DNA of 64,000 nucleotides. Source: Nicotiana tabacum (lineage: Eukaryota > Streptophyta > Magnoliopsida > Solanales > Solanaceae). The position numbers and the translations under genes are program-made. The DNA is taken from assembly GCF_000715075.1 (NCBI RefSeq), contig NC_134088.1, forward strand, positions 3,968,001 through 4,032,000. Direction: 5' to 3'. Shown in pieces: positions 11,083-23,594 of the stretch. Position 1 is the stretch's first letter. Each line of letters starts with the position of its first letter. A model generated the notes under the pieces. The model saw only the letters and a list, made by a program, of their open reading frames with translations, had not been told where the DNA came from and searched no databases.

Positions 11083-14000
11083 TTTTTTTTACAATTGTTG
11101 TGCATTTTGGTGTCATTTTCTGATGATTGTTGCATTCTATTTGCGCATGTTAATTCTTATAAAAAACGGAATATGCATTTGCATTTAGGTTTTAATTTTC
11201 ATATTTAGTATCAATTAAGGGATAATTGGTTTAGAACAAAGCATGAAAAATCACAAAATTAGCCCACTTTTGCATTTTAATGATTTTTATTGTGAATTTG
11301 TCATGAAATAGCTTTTGAACAATTTTAGGAATTAATTAGTCTTTGTTTTGAAATAACTAGGATTTCATGTTAGTTTTACATCTCCATAAAAATTAGAAAA
11401 ATTATAAAAATTGTAAAAGTAAGAAAATAAAATAAAAAGAAAATAAGAATAGAAATTTGGTCTTAATAGAAGACCCAAATTTGGGCCAATTTGTTGGATT
11501 TTTCATGCCCAAGCGCCTTAAATCCGTTCCAAATCAGTCCAGCCCAAACCCCCAACCCGGTCCGGTCCCTAGTAAGTCCAAACGACGTCGTTTCCCCAGC
11601 ATTCAACCACGACCGTTGGATCTCATCAATCCAACGGTCCGGATCTAACTAGGTTGTTTGTATATAAATGTCCGAAAACTCCCCCTACCCCATTTGCCTC
11701 ATCTTCCTCACCCTACCTATCCTCAGCGAACCCTAATCCGCGCCGCCATCAAACCCCTCGCCGGCGGTGAACGTCACCTGCACCGTTTAAGCCCAAAATT
11801 ACACTACTCGTCCTCCTCACTCCCCTCTTTCTGTTCCACCCACTGGTTCCCTTCGAATAAGGCCGGAGCTCGTCGAATCTTCGACTAAAGTTTCCGATCA
11901 GATCACAGGTTGATCCAAACCAGCCCAAAGTCATACCACACAATCCCCGGTCTTCCCTCAACACTAATCCATGATTATTTTCCTTCAAATCTCTGTGAAA
12001 CGGCTCGAATCTTAGATCTAAGAATTTCTGGCCAAAACCCTAAACCAAAATCTTTGTGATTTCGAACCGTAGTATCCTTAACCATGTGTTCTCTTGTAAG
12101 AACACATGGTTAGGGATGTTACGCGCCAAAAATCTGAAAGGATTCAGACGTTAGTGATTGGCCGGAGTTCCTCGTGCTTCTGTGAGTTTTTCTTGTTTCT
12201 TTTATTCGCATGGTTGAAGTTTTAGTTACAGTTTTTGTTTCATTAAGTGTTCTGTTAATTTTATGATTTATTTGTATTAGTATAGTTCTGTCAATTACTG
12301 TTAGTTCTGAGTTTGATATTTGAATGGTCGATTGTGAGTTTATTGGCTAAGAATTAGTTTAACTTCGATTAACGTTGATCATGTTAGCTTAAGCCCTGCT
12401 TTGATTGATCCTAGCTTCTGGTTTGTCTTAGTTTGATTAAGTGAGTGTATTTGAGCAATTAGGATTGGTTAGTTTAATTAGTTGATTTCTGAGTGCTAAT
12501 TAATCAATTTCAGTTAGTTTTAGATTAAATTAGGGGATTGGTTATAGCTGTTAAGGATGAGGGTAGGATCAGTAACTTAGAGAAGCCTTCAGGGGTAGTC
12601 TGGGTATGGAAAAGGGTAGTTCTGATAGGAATAGTAATTTCAAAGCATATGAAAGGGCAGTATAGGTATTGTATGGGTAGAAGAATACCCTAGGGCCTTC
12701 TAGAATAGGATTTTAGTGCACATTTCAGCACAATAGGGGTGTTTACTTGTTTAGCAAGTCAAGAATAGAGGGACTAAATTGAAATAAGGGAGGGACTAAA
12801 AAGAAGGCCTAAAATCTGATCTATTCTCTTTGGTTGCCTATATAAGGGCATGAAATGCCTTGGAAAAGGGGGTTCTTCTTCTTCCTTCAGCTCCAAGCTC
12901 GAAAATCCCCACAAAAGGCTCTCCTCCCTGCTTTCCATTCCAGTTAGTAGGTCCAGTCCAGTATTCAAAAAAAAAACATCAAAAAATGAAGAAATCAAAA
13001 ACAATCTTACAGTTTCATTATTAGTTTTGGATTTCAGTTGGGTTTTGGGTTTAGCAGTATTACATAGGTGCTTAGGTTCAGCTGTGAGGGCTAGGAGTGC
13101 ATTTGAAGTGTGTGTTGAATTGATCTGTGGAGGCTGTTTGTATTTCTGGTTTTCAAAAGCAGTTCCTGGCATGTTCTGTGGTATATATTGTTGAGTTTGT
13201 TATTGTTGCTATTCAAAGTAGTTGACTCCTTTCCTTCTCATATTTTCATTTATCCAGGTACACAATTGTACCCCTAATGAATGTGAGCTCAAATAGGCAG
13301 AAATAAATTATTTGAAGAATGAATGTACATGCAGAACTGAGTTCTGATTTAGCTAACTTCCAGATCTAAGTATTCAGTGTTCAATTCATGGATATTGCTT
13401 AAAGTTTTGCTTGCTTTAGTGCTAAATGGACTATATGAACTGTTATATTTTAGAGTCATGTGAATACTATAAAGTGAACACCAGTGTTAGTTGATTACAT
13501 GATAGATTGATAGCAATGTTGGCATGAATTGATTCAGAAAAAGCTCATTTGCTTCATGTTATTGAAATTGTGTTTATAGCTTGGTTTTACCTTGATGATG
13601 TCTAAGAAACTCACCAGAATGTCATTAGATGAATTAACATGTATATGAAGTGGGAATTCAATTGATTAACTTCCTTCTAAGTTAAGTAGATATGTACTAT
13701 TTCCCCTTGGCTGATTATTGAATACTTGCAATGGCTTAGAGATAATTTCAAAGGGTTGTCGGGGTAAGCAAATCAAAGCCTCGCCGGGCTCAACGATAAG
13801 CCATCTCAGGCTGTTACGCGAACAACCTTCATGAGTTTGGGCTTCTCAAGGGATTCGATCTCAGGTGCTGAAGTCTGTCGCTTGGGCCTCCCTTTCGTTT
13901 GCCTGACCCAAATTTTGGGCCATTTCTGAGGCCCATCAGTGGTCCAGTCCATTGTAGAAGTTGGGCCACTGAACTTTTTTAGTTTACATATAATTAAGTT

Positions 14001-14708
14001 CTATTTTTAGGGATATTTGATCATTAGAAAATTGTAAGTTACTTTCAAAATGGTTTTTTTTAATGTTAGAAATGAACTTCGCTCAACACAAATCACGTAT
14101 GCGGGTTGTCAACAATTGGTTATTAAAATGATTAGAATTTGGGATGGCCATTTAGCAAATTCCACGGTCTTCCCCAAAATAATGTTACGTTAAAATCTTT
14201 AGGCGCGATTTTAATTAAAGTACCTTCTTAAACTCGGGTGCGCATTGATGCGACCCAAATCCAAATCTCGACGAAGTCGAAACGTGTTGACAACCACGGG
14301 TGCATTGATTGCGACGTGGATCGAAACGCGTTTTCACGACGTTGTAATTCTTTTAAAATAAATAACAATAAAAGCGGTTTACGAATAAAAGGCACATGAG
14401 CTAGCATGTATTAAGATTAGATACAATTAAATACAATAGTTAAGCGACCGTGCTAGAACCACGGAACCCGGGAATGCCTAACACCTTCTCCCGGGTTAAC
14501 AGAATTCCTTACTTGGATTTCTGGTTCGCGGACTGTTAACAGAGTCATAAATTTCCTCGGTTCGGGATTCAACCGGTGACTTGGGACACCACTAATCTTT
14601 CAAGTGGCGACTCTAAAATTTTAATAATCAAATCCTGTTCTGATTGTCCTTTAAATGGAAAAACTCCTTTACGCCCTTACGGGTGTAGGTATAAAAGGAG
14701 GTGTGACA
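10995..14708 (+). mobile_element. Solo LTR, 3.7 kb, with 5-bp target duplication
   Basis: The segment starts TGTGAGCACGTGATTTTTGC and ends GGAGGTGTGACA, the TG...CA rule for LTRs. It is flanked by the perfect 5-bp repeat GGGTG at 10990-10994 and 14709-14713. There is no primer-binding site, gag/pol or second LTR nearby, so one LTR remains after recombination. The length and sequence style suggest a long-LTR Ty3/gypsy family, but the lineage cannot be read without internal domains. Open frames inside (for example 12774-13194 on both strands) are not conserved genes. Confidence 0.75.
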
Positions 14709-14964
14709 GGGTGTTCATAAAAACCTGAACCGACCAAAAAAATCGATATTTTTTTGTTTGGTTTGGTTTTGGTTTTGAATTTTAAAAACCGATCAAATTT
14801 AGTTTGATTTTGGTTTTAATTAGAAAAAAACCAAAAAAAATCGAACCAAACAGACTATAGGAGTAGCTATTTCAAATTTATTATTGTATGTATATTTTTA
14901 TACAAAATTTTAAAAATTTAATGGTAAATGTTAATAGTTTGCACTTTTAGTATAATACTTTACC

Positions 14965-15680
14965 TTTACATTCTAGTTTGATTGGTAGTTTTGGGTGGCG
15001 ACCTCGTCTTAAGATAAGATATAGGCAATAAGACTTTAAGCGCACCTGAGCGCCTTTGCCCATAGAGAATACTGGGGACGAAAGTCTCTGGGGGGGGTTC
15101 TATGGAGCAAGTCTCCCATTGCTTTCGCAAACCAGTGGGGACAACCCCCCCAAAAAAGGAGTTTTCCACGCGGCGATCTTTATTTGAAATATGAGCCGCT
15201 AAAATTTTTCCCTTTTGAATGTATTTACCCCTTGGCAGTGCTAGCTGTCCATCTAGTCCATTCCGTCCAATGCACGCAGGCCAAGTCAAGAAAAGGACTT
15301 CCTTACTTTTCATTCATAGTAGTCTTAATGACTAGTAGTTTGAAGCCTTAAGAAAGCGGTTTTTTTTCGGCACTCGCTTCCTTCGTCTTAAGTAAAGTTC
15401 AGTTTACTTTTTCGATTCGGAACTCTTAGTCGAGCTGATGGCGAGATCGATTTTTTGTTCGAGGTTCAAGAGGAAGGAGAGGAACCACCGCCCAATGGTG
15501 CTTTTACGAAAGTATGGTCACCGGTGGCTAATACCTTCTCGAGACTATCGAACCTGAAATCCACTTTCCATCGGCCGACTGGATGCTCCTACCCCACCAT
15601 GCCTGGCCCTTTATCTTACCTTAAGAAGAAAGAGGAGGTATGAAGCGTGGGACAGAATGCAAGAAGTGATACAACAGATA
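14965..15680. other. Organelle-like insert (probable mitochondrial DNA)
   Basis: Base composition changes abruptly from AT-rich flanks to a balanced, non-repetitive sequence, then back. The insert lies inside the TIR element. It contains a 115-codon open frame on the minus strand (about 14966-15313) and a short plus frame starting at 15438 (MARSIFCSRFKRKERN), neither of which I recognise. The style (balanced GC, unbroken small frames, GGTGGCGACC and CACGCAGGCC words) fits plant mitochondrial DNA transferred to the nucleus. This is inference from composition; ends are approximate. Confidence 0.45.
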
Positions 15681-16451
15681 ACCTTTGTTAAGTGTAAGAA
15701 TCCATTTCATGTTAAAAATAATATATTTTTAATTGAGCCATTAAATTAGTCATCATTATTTGATTCAATTATCATTAATATATCTTGGTAAATAATAGAT
15801 TTCTCAATGGACAATTAATTTGATAGTGTTACGTTGAAAATGTGGTCGCCTGAATATGTGTTTGATAGTGTATGTTTTATATTTAAGAAAAAACAACAAA
15901 TAACCGAAAAAACCGAAAACCGACAAAATTCGACACAAACCGTATCGAGAAAAAACCGACTTAATTGGTTTGGTTTGGTTCTAATATTTGAAAAACCGAC
16001 TTACTTGATTTGGTTTCTTTTTAGGGAAAAACCGATCCAAACCGAACCATGAACAACCCTAATCTCAGGTAAAATTTTATCAATTTTAATTTTGAAACAC
16101 TTTTTTCCGCAGAAGCAACGGTAATAGGAGTTATTAACATTATTCTATAAGTAATATAGGCATTTGAAAAATAATCAAATCTTTTTATTAGATTGAGTAT
16201 ATCAATTAAATTGTTATCTTCTAATTGTAATATTTTCCTTAATATTTTTTAATTCAGAAAATAAATCTAAACTATCAATATCTGGTTGATTATTATGATT
16301 TAAGGAACATTCAAGATGAAGGCAATATTTTTTCAAATTTCCATCATCTAGTGCTCTCAGTTTTTACCGTTAAATAGAAAATCAAAAATATTTTCATATG
16401 TCTCTAATTGTTTAAATCTATTTTAAAGTGAAAAAATAACCTTGTCTACTA

Positions 16452-16708
16452 CTCTCTCCGGGTCTATAATAAGTGACTTTTCGGCTTTTATTTTGGTCCA
16501 AAATAAGTATCTTTTATATAATCGAGAAGGAATTAACTTTATTTTTCCAAAATTTGCCCTTATTTACATATCTCAATGTGTCAAGTTAACAACATATAAA
16601 TTTTAATTAAGGATAATCAGTCAAAATACATTTTTGTTCTAGGAGGCAGTATTTTTTTAAGGGGCATAGCAAAGGATAAAAACTCTATTTATTATGGACG
16701 AGAGGGAG
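16452..16708. mobile_element. Stowaway-like MITE
   Basis: The left end CTCTCTCCGGGTCTATAATA and right end TATTATGGACGAGAGGGAG are inverted counterparts, with TA on both sides (16450-16451 and 16709-16710). The 257-bp size, CTCCCTCC-type ends and TA duplication fit the Tc1/mariner Stowaway class. Confidence 0.75.
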
Positions 16709-16710
16709 TA

Positions 16711-17831
16711 TGTATAAAAAGTAATCAATTCTAAAGGACTCTTCTAGAGATTTTGAGATTTTACTATTAACATTCTCCTCAAATTGTTTCTTCCTATATA
16801 TTACACCTTTCTTATGAAATTCGGGTTCAATATTAATTTCAAATGCAATTTCCTTGGTCGGAATCAAAGCAGTTGCAAATCCTTCATCTCTTTCTTTTTA
16901 AATAAAGAAACCAAACCTTTTCAATTCACATAACTTTTTTTAAAAATATTTATATATAATCTATTAAGTGTAAAAAAAAATGGGGCCTACTTTATGGACG
17001 GGTCGCCCCCGGCAATCATATATAAGTCTAGGGCCTATATGACCAATCATAACACAGCCTAAAAAAAGCCAATAAAACCTCATGCAGAATAATCCGAAGA
17101 AAATCTAACATATACAAATTTACTACGTATTTATTTATCATAAACCGGAACATAACAAAAAGAAAACAAAATGAGAAAAATATAGAAGAAGAAACAAGGA
17201 TTATCCAATAAAAAGAAATGAAGAGCATAGGGTAGAAAAGTCCATTCTCACTTATCTTAATGAAAAAATGGCTATTTTTCAACTAATTTTCAAATGGCGA
17301 TTAAATAGTAATTAGCGCCACAAAAACTAGCTAGCCTACGCTATTTTTACAATTTTATCCGTCCGAAAAGAAGATGTAAAAGCAAAAACATAATTTATAT
17401 ATGGAAGCAAAAACACTTGAAAGCATAGTTTATTACTTATGGAAATTATTTCTTGAATTTATTTTGTTTATTTCACTTTGATCTTAATTCTTAAGTTGTT
17501 AGTTCTATTCCATTAAAGGGTGTATTTAGCATCCACAATTGGCCTTTTCCATTTCTTTTCTTTTTCTCACGCTTTTTTTTTAAAATATATTTTATTTTCA
17601 ATAATTAATTGTAGGATCAATGCCTATAATTCTATCCATACACCTAGTAAGCAACACGTCTGATTTCTTAGTGACTTCTATCCTCATATATTTGTGAAAA
17701 TGACCAATTATACTATTTAAAACCGTCATTATTCTCGAATAATTCATTATTATAGGGAAAAAGAATTTAGGGTGGGGAAACTTTTATTTTATTTGATAAA
17801 AAGAACGAGAACATATTTAAAGGGAAAAAAG
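16711..17831. other. Intergenic, no gene seen
   Basis: AT-rich DNA. A segment near 17262-17350 (AATGGCTATTTTTCAAC, CGCTATTTTTACAATTTT) resembles the ends of the element at 4358-4903 and may be a decayed relative. No coding region was supported. Confidence 0.4.
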
Positions 17832-18779
17832 GGTTTTTGCATCTATACCCGATTTTGGGGTCACAATTGAACCTATACCTATTTTGCAAAAAAGTTTGTA
17901 AGCGTACCTACTTTACGATCAACTTCAGACTTATCGGGTTTGAAGTTAAAAAAAAATGCCTGAAGTGAAAAAATTGCACTTAAGGCTAAATAGGTTTGAA
18001 GTGTAACCAATGATTTCATGCACTTAAGAGTTAAGACCAATAAGTCTGAAGTGAAAAATTGCACTTCAGATACACTTAAGAACAAAAGGTCTGAAGTATA
18101 ACAAACGTCTTGCTACACTTAAGGCTAATAAGTCTGAAGTGCAATTGCACTTCAAATGCACTTAAGGCCAAAAGGTCTGAAGTGCAACAAACGTTTTGCT
18201 ACACTTAAGGCCAATAAGTCTGAAGTGAAAAATTGCGCTTCAGATGCACTTAAGGCCAAAAGTCTGAAGTGTAACAAACGTTTTCTTTCACTTAAGGCTA
18301 ATAAGCTTGAAGTGAAAATTGCCCAGAAACGGAAATTTGTTCCACGAATTATGACAATCCAATATATGATTTAGTACCTAAATCTGCTCCAAATGAGCTC
18401 AAATTTAAAACATAACCTCCAAATATCATCAGGAACAAACCCCAATCTTCAATCTGTCAAAATAACAATAAATCTAATGAACCCATTTTGCAATTAAGAA
18501 AAATAAGAAGAAGAAATCCTAAGCAATAGTAAAAAATAAAGCGTCATAACATCTCACCATTGTAAAACATCATAAATTACATTAAAATATATTCGCAACC
18601 ACAATATAAAATTATTATCACCCGAAGAAGGAGAAGGAGAAGGAGAAGGAGAAGAAGAAAACGTAGGAGGAGAAAGAGGCATAGAGTTGTTTAAAAAGTG
18701 ATTATAAATTAAATTTTTTTAAAAATTGGATATAAATTAAATAGGGACGACCAAATAAGGTGTCCATGCAATTTTTACA
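17832..18779. mobile_element. TIR element with CTTAAGGC/CTGAAGTG array (copy 2)
   Basis: The perfect 8-bp repeat GAAAAAAG flanks it at 17824-17831 and 18780-18787. The left end (GGTTTTTGCATCTATACCCG) and right end (ATGCAATTTTTACA preceded by AAATAGGGACGACCAAATA) match the plan of 5426-6218: same end words, same ACTTCAG/CTGAAGT interior, same purine-rich block (GAAGGAGAAGGAG). The central array differs: several units of about 80 bp built from CACTTAAGGCCAA and GGTCTGAAGTG. Frames through the array, on both strands, are repeat artefacts. Confidence 0.7.
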
Positions 18780-18945
18780 GAAAAAAGAACGATGAACACA
18801 TGAAAAGATTGTTGCTTAAGCATGCATAATAAAGTAAAATCAACGCTAACTATAATGAAGCACGTGCCGGACAACGTCCGCTACCAATATTAAGGCTCGA
18901 CTGATTTTAGATTCGCGCCGGAAAATTTCATATTTAGGATCAGTA

Positions 18946-19142
18946 GCGGATTTAAAATTTTGTGCAAACAGGTTCAATCTTAGAAGTACATAACTTTAGT
19001 CGTAAAATAGTAGTTGTCAAGTGGGTTCAATAAAATATTTATGCAAAATTTACGCAGCTTTAATCGTAATTTATACATATACACAATATTATTTTTTGAT
19101 GAAGCGCGTTCAATCTTGCCACCACGTGCGTCCACCACTGTT
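18946..19142. mobile_element. Short MITE-like repeat (GGCGGA family), decayed
   Basis: It begins GGATCAGTAGCGGATTTAAA, contains GGTTCAATCTT, and ends with GCGTCCACCACTGTTT, an inverted counterpart of the start. The same arrangement recurs throughout the window, for example at 45798, 56893 and 63193. Confidence 0.5.
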
Positions 19143-20926
19143 TAGGGTTAAAGCGATTTTTAACAAAGACGACTTCATATATACTCAGGGCTCAAACACG
19201 AAATCTCCGATAAACCAAATTCTCTTCACTAAATACAATACTAAAATTCTAATGAATTGCTGCCTTTGATCCAATATGTATAATTTGAATTGATTATTAA
19301 CAAAATTTGGATATTTTTAGCTTTTGGTGTTAGCCAATTGGCACCATTCTTTGTGAGTTTATAGAATTGTTTCCAGACTAGTGACTACTTGCCAATAAAT
19401 ATAATCTTTTCTCATATTGGAGATTAAAGTCCAAACAATTATTATGACAGCTCCATATTCTTGAATTAGATAAACTGATTTTAAAATATTAAATTCCCTA
19501 TTGTTTGCAAACTTGTGCAATATTACCTAAGTGATTATGTCATAGTTAAATGGAAAATTACCAGTTATGTCCATTTATAGGTAGCTTATTACAAAAATTG
19601 GCTAATTGATAAAATATTACTAATATAAGCCAAATTAGCCAATTAGCTATTTGTAGCAAAAAAATATCAAAATTTTGCTTTGTTTTGAGTGGGTGTTATT
19701 AGAATAGATTGGGCACAACTCAAGGAGCTTGAATCTCAGTTTTGGGATGATTTGGTGAAGTTTTGAGGTGGTTTGAATTGAAAATTCGGTAAAAACTGAA
19801 CATGAAAAAAATGATATGTGTATCACACTGTGTATCATTTGTGTATCACATATGTATCATATTTGTATCTATTGTGTATCACATGTATATCCATGTATAC
19901 CTGTGTGTGAGATACATGTGTCGCAAAAGACTTTTTTGAACTCGATTTAATTACGAATTTTGATACAAAACCAGTCCAAATCACCTCCAATCTTCCTCAA
20001 ATTTTGTATATTGACTTATCTATATATTTTAAATGAATTCCAACTATACCCGTAGAAAAAGTTCTTTTTTTGTTTAGATTTTTGGAATATTGTATATATT
20101 TTTTATATTTCATCACCTTATTTGCTACCTCATCCATAAAATTTCATTTTCGTCTTGTATCTAGTGTTGCTAATCACGCTTAAAAATATGGAAGATGATT
20201 TTTGCATGTGATTCTTTGAGAGAAAGAACCCTATTATTTGGTTTTTTAATTTTTATTGGCTAGTTTTGGTAATCTATGATTAATGGCTAGAAGTTGATAA
20301 GTTGAGATTTATTTGGGAAATTTGTGTAAATTTTCCTAGTTAAAATTCTATTTTCTGATTTGTGCATTATTTCATTAAAAAAGAAGCTGAAAAAGATTTT
20401 ATAAATCAATTCATATTCACACTGACTCGATTAATTAGGGGTATTATTTGAATAAAGGATTAACGATGAGAGCAAATTATTTCGAAAAGTATAACGAAGG
20501 TTAAATGTAAATTATTTTAAAGGTACAAAGATAAATTAGACTATTTTCCCTATTTAGAAAATAAAGGGGATAATATCACTAACCCATAAGTTGGGAAAAA
20601 AAATAATTAATTTTTCAATATTTTAGAAAAGTAAAATATACTTGCTAAATTAAAGAGGAAGGGAAAAAAAAATAGACAACTTTTCAAAGAAATGTACAAA
20701 TTAACCAATCAAATCTTAATGATTAGAAATATATAGTGGAAGATGAGTTTGTGCCTAGGAGGATGCACAATATAGAACATGAGTGCTAAAAATTATAAAG
20801 AATTACATTATATTAACTTAGTGGTCAATAAAAAAATTATGAGATTTCATGTTAGAATTCAGTATATATAGAGACAAAAATACTAGGTGATTTCATTTCA
20901 TCTATTCAAGCCTTAGTATACTTAGT
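19143..20926. other. Intergenic AT-rich stretch with GTATCA words
   Basis: No gene is seen. Around 19815-19915 there are many short repeats of TGTGTATCAC/TGTATCATA type, similar to the repeats at 9268-9420. Between 19560 and 19660 the words TTGGCTAATT and AATTAGCCAA lie in inverted orientation. Confidence 0.4.
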
Positions 20927-21020
20927 AACTCGGTATTTATCGCGCTGGTGGGAGATAGCAGGTACCTCGTAGAATTAGTCGAGGTGCACATAAGCTGGCT
21001 CGAATACCACGTTTATCAGT
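20927..21020 (+). mobile_element. SINE fragment
   Basis: The words GGTGGGAGATAGCAGGTACC, TAGTCGAGGTGCACATAAGC and TACCACGTTTATCA match the 3-prime part of a common Solanaceae SINE. A related piece lies at about 33740-33870 (ACCTGGTACCTGC, ACCATAGTTATCA). The 5-prime part is missing here. Confidence 0.5.
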
Positions 21021-21441
21021 GAAATATTTGAAACTATATTAACTGCATAGACCATGCGATTAGGTTATTAACTTATTATTAGGGGACACAATTAGCTATG
21101 GTTGACTTCAGACTTCATAGTAATATAAAACAAATTTAATAATAATAAACTTAAAATAAGGAGAGAGTATGCAATAAATTTCTTGATTAGCCTCGTGTGT
21201 TTCCAAGATCTCCTTAAGAAACTAATTATTCTCTTTGTTTTCTCTTATCTCAATGATTAAAAGTAAATAAATAAAAATTATATTCAAATATTTTTATGAT
21301 TAAACATAAACTAATATTATAGAAAAGAATTTTGAAATTCAAATAGCTTATTTGAAAATTCACATTTAAGTCAACAAATAATTTTGCCTAATACTTGTCC
21401 ATAGTGTATTGGAAAAAAAACTGAATTTATATTAAAGATGA

Positions 21442-21960
21442 TGTGACATGACACGTGGATTAGTTGAATGGTCAAAGAACAACAATTGACTAAGAGGCAC
21501 GGTGAAAACAACCACGGGAAGAAGAATTTAAATAGGCACGAGACGACGTATAGATACGAGTCTCGTACCAATTTAAATTATTTACAGCCAACGGATTAGA
21601 AGGCATTGAAAGCAAGGATCAGATGACAGAAAGGAGTCCAAATTCATTATTAAACGTTTGAGACGTTATAAAGTTGGTATTAATAGGAATGATTGTATAA
21701 CGGCTTATTTAATGTCATTTATTGCTCATGATTATATCATTAAAGCTGAGGCTTTATTCCTTTACCTAGAATGATCTATAAAAGGAAGAAGTATCATCAT
21801 TTGTAAGGACACGAAATACTATTGAGAATTCATTGAAATACTTATCTATTTACCTCCTACCGTTGTTCTCAAAAGTATTTTATTTTTTGTCTCCTGATTA
21901 TCAGTAACCCGAATTTCTTTTTTAGCTTTGACCAAGGACTCAGATTTTTGGTTAAACACA
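21442..21960 (+). mobile_element. LTR-like remnant with promoter
   Basis: A block with CTATAAAAGGAAG (a good TATA box near 21776), preceded by about 300 bp of moderate-GC DNA and followed by pyrimidine-rich DNA, resembles a retrotransposon LTR. No gag/pol is adjacent and I could not define TG...CA ends with a target duplication, so both boundaries and class are tentative. Confidence 0.35.
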
Positions 21961-22289
21961 TATATGTGGTACTACTTACCTATATTGTGAAATCGATATA
22001 AATAAATCAGCAAGCCCTCGAGACATAAACAAATAAATAAAATTTATGGGTTTTGAACTTGTATCAAACTCATATTTATAGTAATTAGGTAAGCTAATTA
22101 ATTAAATAATAATACATATTTTATGAATTTTCTTGTATACCACAGAATCTAAATAAAAGCTAATAAATTTCTATTGTGATAGAAGAAAAGGAAAAATGTA
22201 TTAACTCAGACTTCCCAAACTTTGATATTTAAAAAATAAAGTTATATAGTCCCAACTAAACATTTTCTTAGAGCTAAGATTAACATTTA

Positions 22290-23127
22290 GGGTGTGTTTG
22301 GTACGAAGAAAACATTTTCCGGAAAATATTTTCTAATTTTACCATTTGGTTGGCTTAAATGTTTTGGAAAATATTTTTCTCCAATTGGAGGAAAATGTTT
22401 CCCTTCAATTGGAGGAAAATGTTTTTCTTATCAAGAGAAGGGAAAATATTTTCCAAAGCTCCTTCTCAACATTTCCCACCCTCACCAACCCACCCCACCC
22501 CCTCTCCAAAAAAAGGTTTTTTTTTTCTTCAAATTTTAATTTTTCCGTCACCACCCACCCTATTACCCCTCCATTCCCTCCCCCCACAATTTTTTTTTTT
22601 TACTTTTTTTTGTAATTTAAATTTCTGTTTTTTTTCGTTTTACTCCCCCCCCCCTCGAAAAAAAAATATTTTTTAAATATATAATTTTTTTTTTTGTAAT
22701 TTAAATTTCTGTTTTTTTTTTCGTTTTGCTGTCCCCCCAGCCCTCCCCCTCCTCCCGATTTTTTTTAAAATATATTTTTCAGTTTTAATTTTATTATTTA
22801 TCGGTTTAAAGGCTCAAAATTTTATAAGTTCCAAAATTATGAGTTCGGAGGTTTATGTGTTTAGAAGTTTACGAGTTTAGAAATTATAAAGTTTACGGGT
22901 TCGAAATTCCGCGATTTTGAAAGTTTAGCGGTTGAAAAGTTTGTGAAATTTGTGAGTCCGGAAGGTTGTTGGTTTGAAAGTTTATGGATTCATGTTTATT
23001 ATATCTAAATTATATATGAATACTCTTGAGAAGTCATTTTCTTTAATTTGCGTACCAAATATCGGAAAATGAATAAGATTACTACTTGTTTTCCAAGAAA
23101 ATATTTTCCGTTATACCAAACACACCC
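22290..23127. mobile_element. PIF/Harbinger-like MITE (GGGTGTGTTTGG ends)
   Basis: The ends are GGGTGTGTTTGGTA and TACCAAACACACCC, inverted, with the 3-bp repeat TTA at 22287-22289 and 23128-23130. The subterminal word GGAAAATATTTTCC appears near both ends in opposite orientations. The interior has long homopolymer runs that produce meaningless Phe/Pro-rich frames. Confidence 0.72.
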
Positions 23128-23397
23128 TTAATGTGAAATAAGAAAAGGAGAGGCCTATGAATTTTAATTTTCCACAAAATTTGTTTGTAGTATAATTTAT
23201 TGGGCACAATAAATTAAGTAAGTAATTGTGAACAAGCAAGAGGAAATGTATATTAAATTCTTCTTTCCACAAATAGTAAAAGGAAAAAAACAGTTAGATA
23301 CGTGTCAAAATATTGAAAGACATGCAGAACAAAGAGATGTGACTATTACAAGGAGACAAAATTAACCTCTCTCCCCGCTCAAGAATTTCGGATTCGG

Positions 23398-23594
23398 AAA
23401 ATTTTATTTTGTGTCTTATACAACTGACTGTTTGTTACTGTCAGTTGTATGAGACAACGTTTTTGTCTCACAGTTTTATGGACCCGGATTTCTGTGAACT
23501 CAGAAGTGTAAAATTGGGGTCTACAAATTTGTGAGATAAAAGGAGTCTCATACAACTAGTTTAAATTATACGAGACACAAAATAAAACTTCTCC
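23398..23594. mobile_element. Short TIR element (TTTTATTTTGTGTCT ends)
   Basis: The left end AAAATTTTATTTTGTGTCTT and right end GAGACACAAAATAAAACTT are inverted counterparts. A second inverted pair lies inside (ATACAACTGAC against GTCAGTTGTATGAGAC). The size is about 200 bp and it is non-coding; the target duplication is unclear. Confidence 0.5.

Larger units (their letters stand above)
10989..16060. mobile_element. TIR element split by solo LTR and organelle-like insert
   Basis: The outermost ends are GGGGTGTTCAT on the left, interrupted after its first bases, and ATGAACAACCCT on the right, inverted relative to each other. The flanks AATCTTAGGTA (10978-10988) and AATCTCAGGTA (16061-16071) form a duplication with one mismatch. 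Subterminal DNA is rich in AAAACCGA/TCGGTTTT on both sides. Without the solo LTR at 10995-14708 and the insert at about 14965-15680, the host element would be roughly 0.6 kb. Confidence 0.65.

Noticed and set aside
12774..13194. Overlapping frames of 132 and 114 codons on opposite strands
   Set aside because: Both lie inside the 3.7-kb solo LTR, overlap each other, and show no recognisable domain.
17879..18374. Frames on both strands with repeated LKCNKR / CMKSL words
   Set aside because: They are the translated array of the TIR element at 17832-18779.
22294..22676. Phe/Pro-rich frames in three phases
   Set aside because: They are translations of T- and C-runs inside a MITE.
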